DNA from: Desulfocapsa sp.
GTDB lineage: Bacteria; Desulfobacterota; Desulfobulbia; Desulfobulbales; Desulfocapsaceae
Length of the DNA stretch: 6,449 nucleotides
NCBI GenBank assembly: GCA_030635405.1
Contig: DAOVZA010000130.1
Location: 1-6,449 of the forward strand
Reading direction: 5' to 3'
Part shown: positions 5,998-6,449 of the stretch, one piece after another
Numbering within the stretch: the stretch's first letter is position 1
Layout: every line of letters begins with the position of its first letter
Translations under genes and position numbers: made by a program
The notes under the pieces: generated by a model
Told to the model about the DNA's origin: nothing
The model's input: the letters and a program-made list of their open reading frames with translations, nothing else
The model's database searches: none

Positions 5998-6449
5998 ATG
6001 GAAAAATATCACGGCGCGAGTGTCGCCATTGTTACTCCCTACATCAACGATGAACTTGATGAGCAGGGACTGGTTGATCTTATCGAATTTCAGATTGAAA
6101 ATGGTACTCACGGAATTGTACCCTGCGGAACCACTGGTGAGTCAGCAACGTTGAGTTTTGACGAGCACAAACGAGTAATTGAACTCACTGTAAAAACCGT
6201 TAAGGGTCGTGTTCCTGTTATTGCAGGAACCGGTGCTAACAATACAAAAGAAGCCATTGATCTTACCCAGAGTGCCAAGGATAGCGGTGCGGATGCGGTA
6301 TTGTCTGTAACACCTTACTATAACAAACCAAGTCAGGAAGGATTGTATCAGCATTTTAAAGCGATATCTGATGCTGTAGATATTCCAACGATTTTGTACA
6401 ATGTTCCAAGTCGTACATCAATCAATCTGTTGCCGGAAACAGTTGCTCG
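5998..6449 (+). CDS. dapA: 4-Hydroxy-tetrahydrodipicolinate synthase, N-terminal part (runs off the window)
   Basis: Cytosolic class I aldolase-type TIM barrel that condenses pyruvate with aspartate semialdehyde, the committed step to DAP and lysine. The frame stays open from the ATG to the right edge, giving 150 complete codons of an expected 290 or so. PCGTTGES (42-49) holds the Thr45/Thr46 pair of the proton relay. [17 protein letters not shown] includes Tyr108, and YNVPSRT (134-140) gives catalytic Tyr134 and the substrate-binding Arg139. All lie one residue from the E. coli numbering. The Schiff-base lysine, expected near 162, falls beyond the window. The start has AGGAG at 5986-5990, 7 bases from the ATG, one of the best ribosome sites here. 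The 68-base gap after dapF holds a hairpin but no clear promoter. Feedback by lysine is known for many homologues and cannot be judged from this half. Confidence 0.96.
   Translation, partial: MEKYHGASVAIVTPYINDELDEQGLVDLIEFQIENGTHGIVPCGTTGESATLSFDEHKRVIELTVKTVKGRVPVIAGTGANNTKEAIDLTQSAKDSGADAVLSVTPYYNKPSQEGLYQHFKAISDAVDIPTILYNVPSRTSINLLPETVA

Overview
This window is a tightly packed run of six same-strand (+) genes of core amino-acid and cell-wall metabolism: argG, argH, an unnamed lipoprotein gene, lysA, dapF and the first half of dapA, which runs off the right edge. All are intact and share one base composition (moderate GC, roughly mid-40s by eye, with many CGT, GAT and CTT codons). I see no mobile element, CRISPR array, RNA gene or sign of recent transfer. 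The diaminopimelate pathway and a lipobox-bearing exported lipoprotein point to a Gram-negative bacterium. The order argG-argH-lipoprotein-lysA-dap and the protein character suggest Desulfobacterota (the former Deltaproteobacteria), possibly a Desulfobulbales-like sulfate reducer. That placement is inference from general familiarity, not a search result.

Layout. Bases 1-78 are a leader with no supported gene. They hold two abutting inverted repeats just before, and partly over, the argG ribosome binding site. argG (79-1275) and argH (about 1289-2686) are 13 bases apart and catalyse the last two steps of arginine synthesis. The lipoprotein gene (2689-3741) starts 2 bases after argH. It encodes a signal peptide II, a short Cys-Gly-x-Lys...Pro-Pro segment and three fibronectin-III-like modules. 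A 72-base gap (3742-3813) holds a possible promoter and a distant GAGGAG. lysA (3814-5085) and dapF (5087-5929) are 1 base apart. A 68-base gap (5930-5997) with an RNA hairpin precedes dapA (5998 to beyond 6449).

How the genes fit together. ArgG and ArgH turn citrulline into arginine via argininosuccinate. DapA commits aspartate semialdehyde to the lysine/DAP branch, DapF makes meso-DAP, and LysA decarboxylates it to lysine, so the lysine genes lie in reverse pathway order. dapB and an aminotransferase such as dapL would be expected beyond the right edge (inference).

The one non-textbook gene is the lipoprotein. Its position next to lysA-dapF and the start of its mature chain recall the small lipoprotein LptM (YifL/LppL) of Gammaproteobacteria, but it carries a large FN3 extension and a periplasmic CPTC motif. 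I see no new multi-gene system; this lipoprotein and the small non-coding elements are what deserve a second look.
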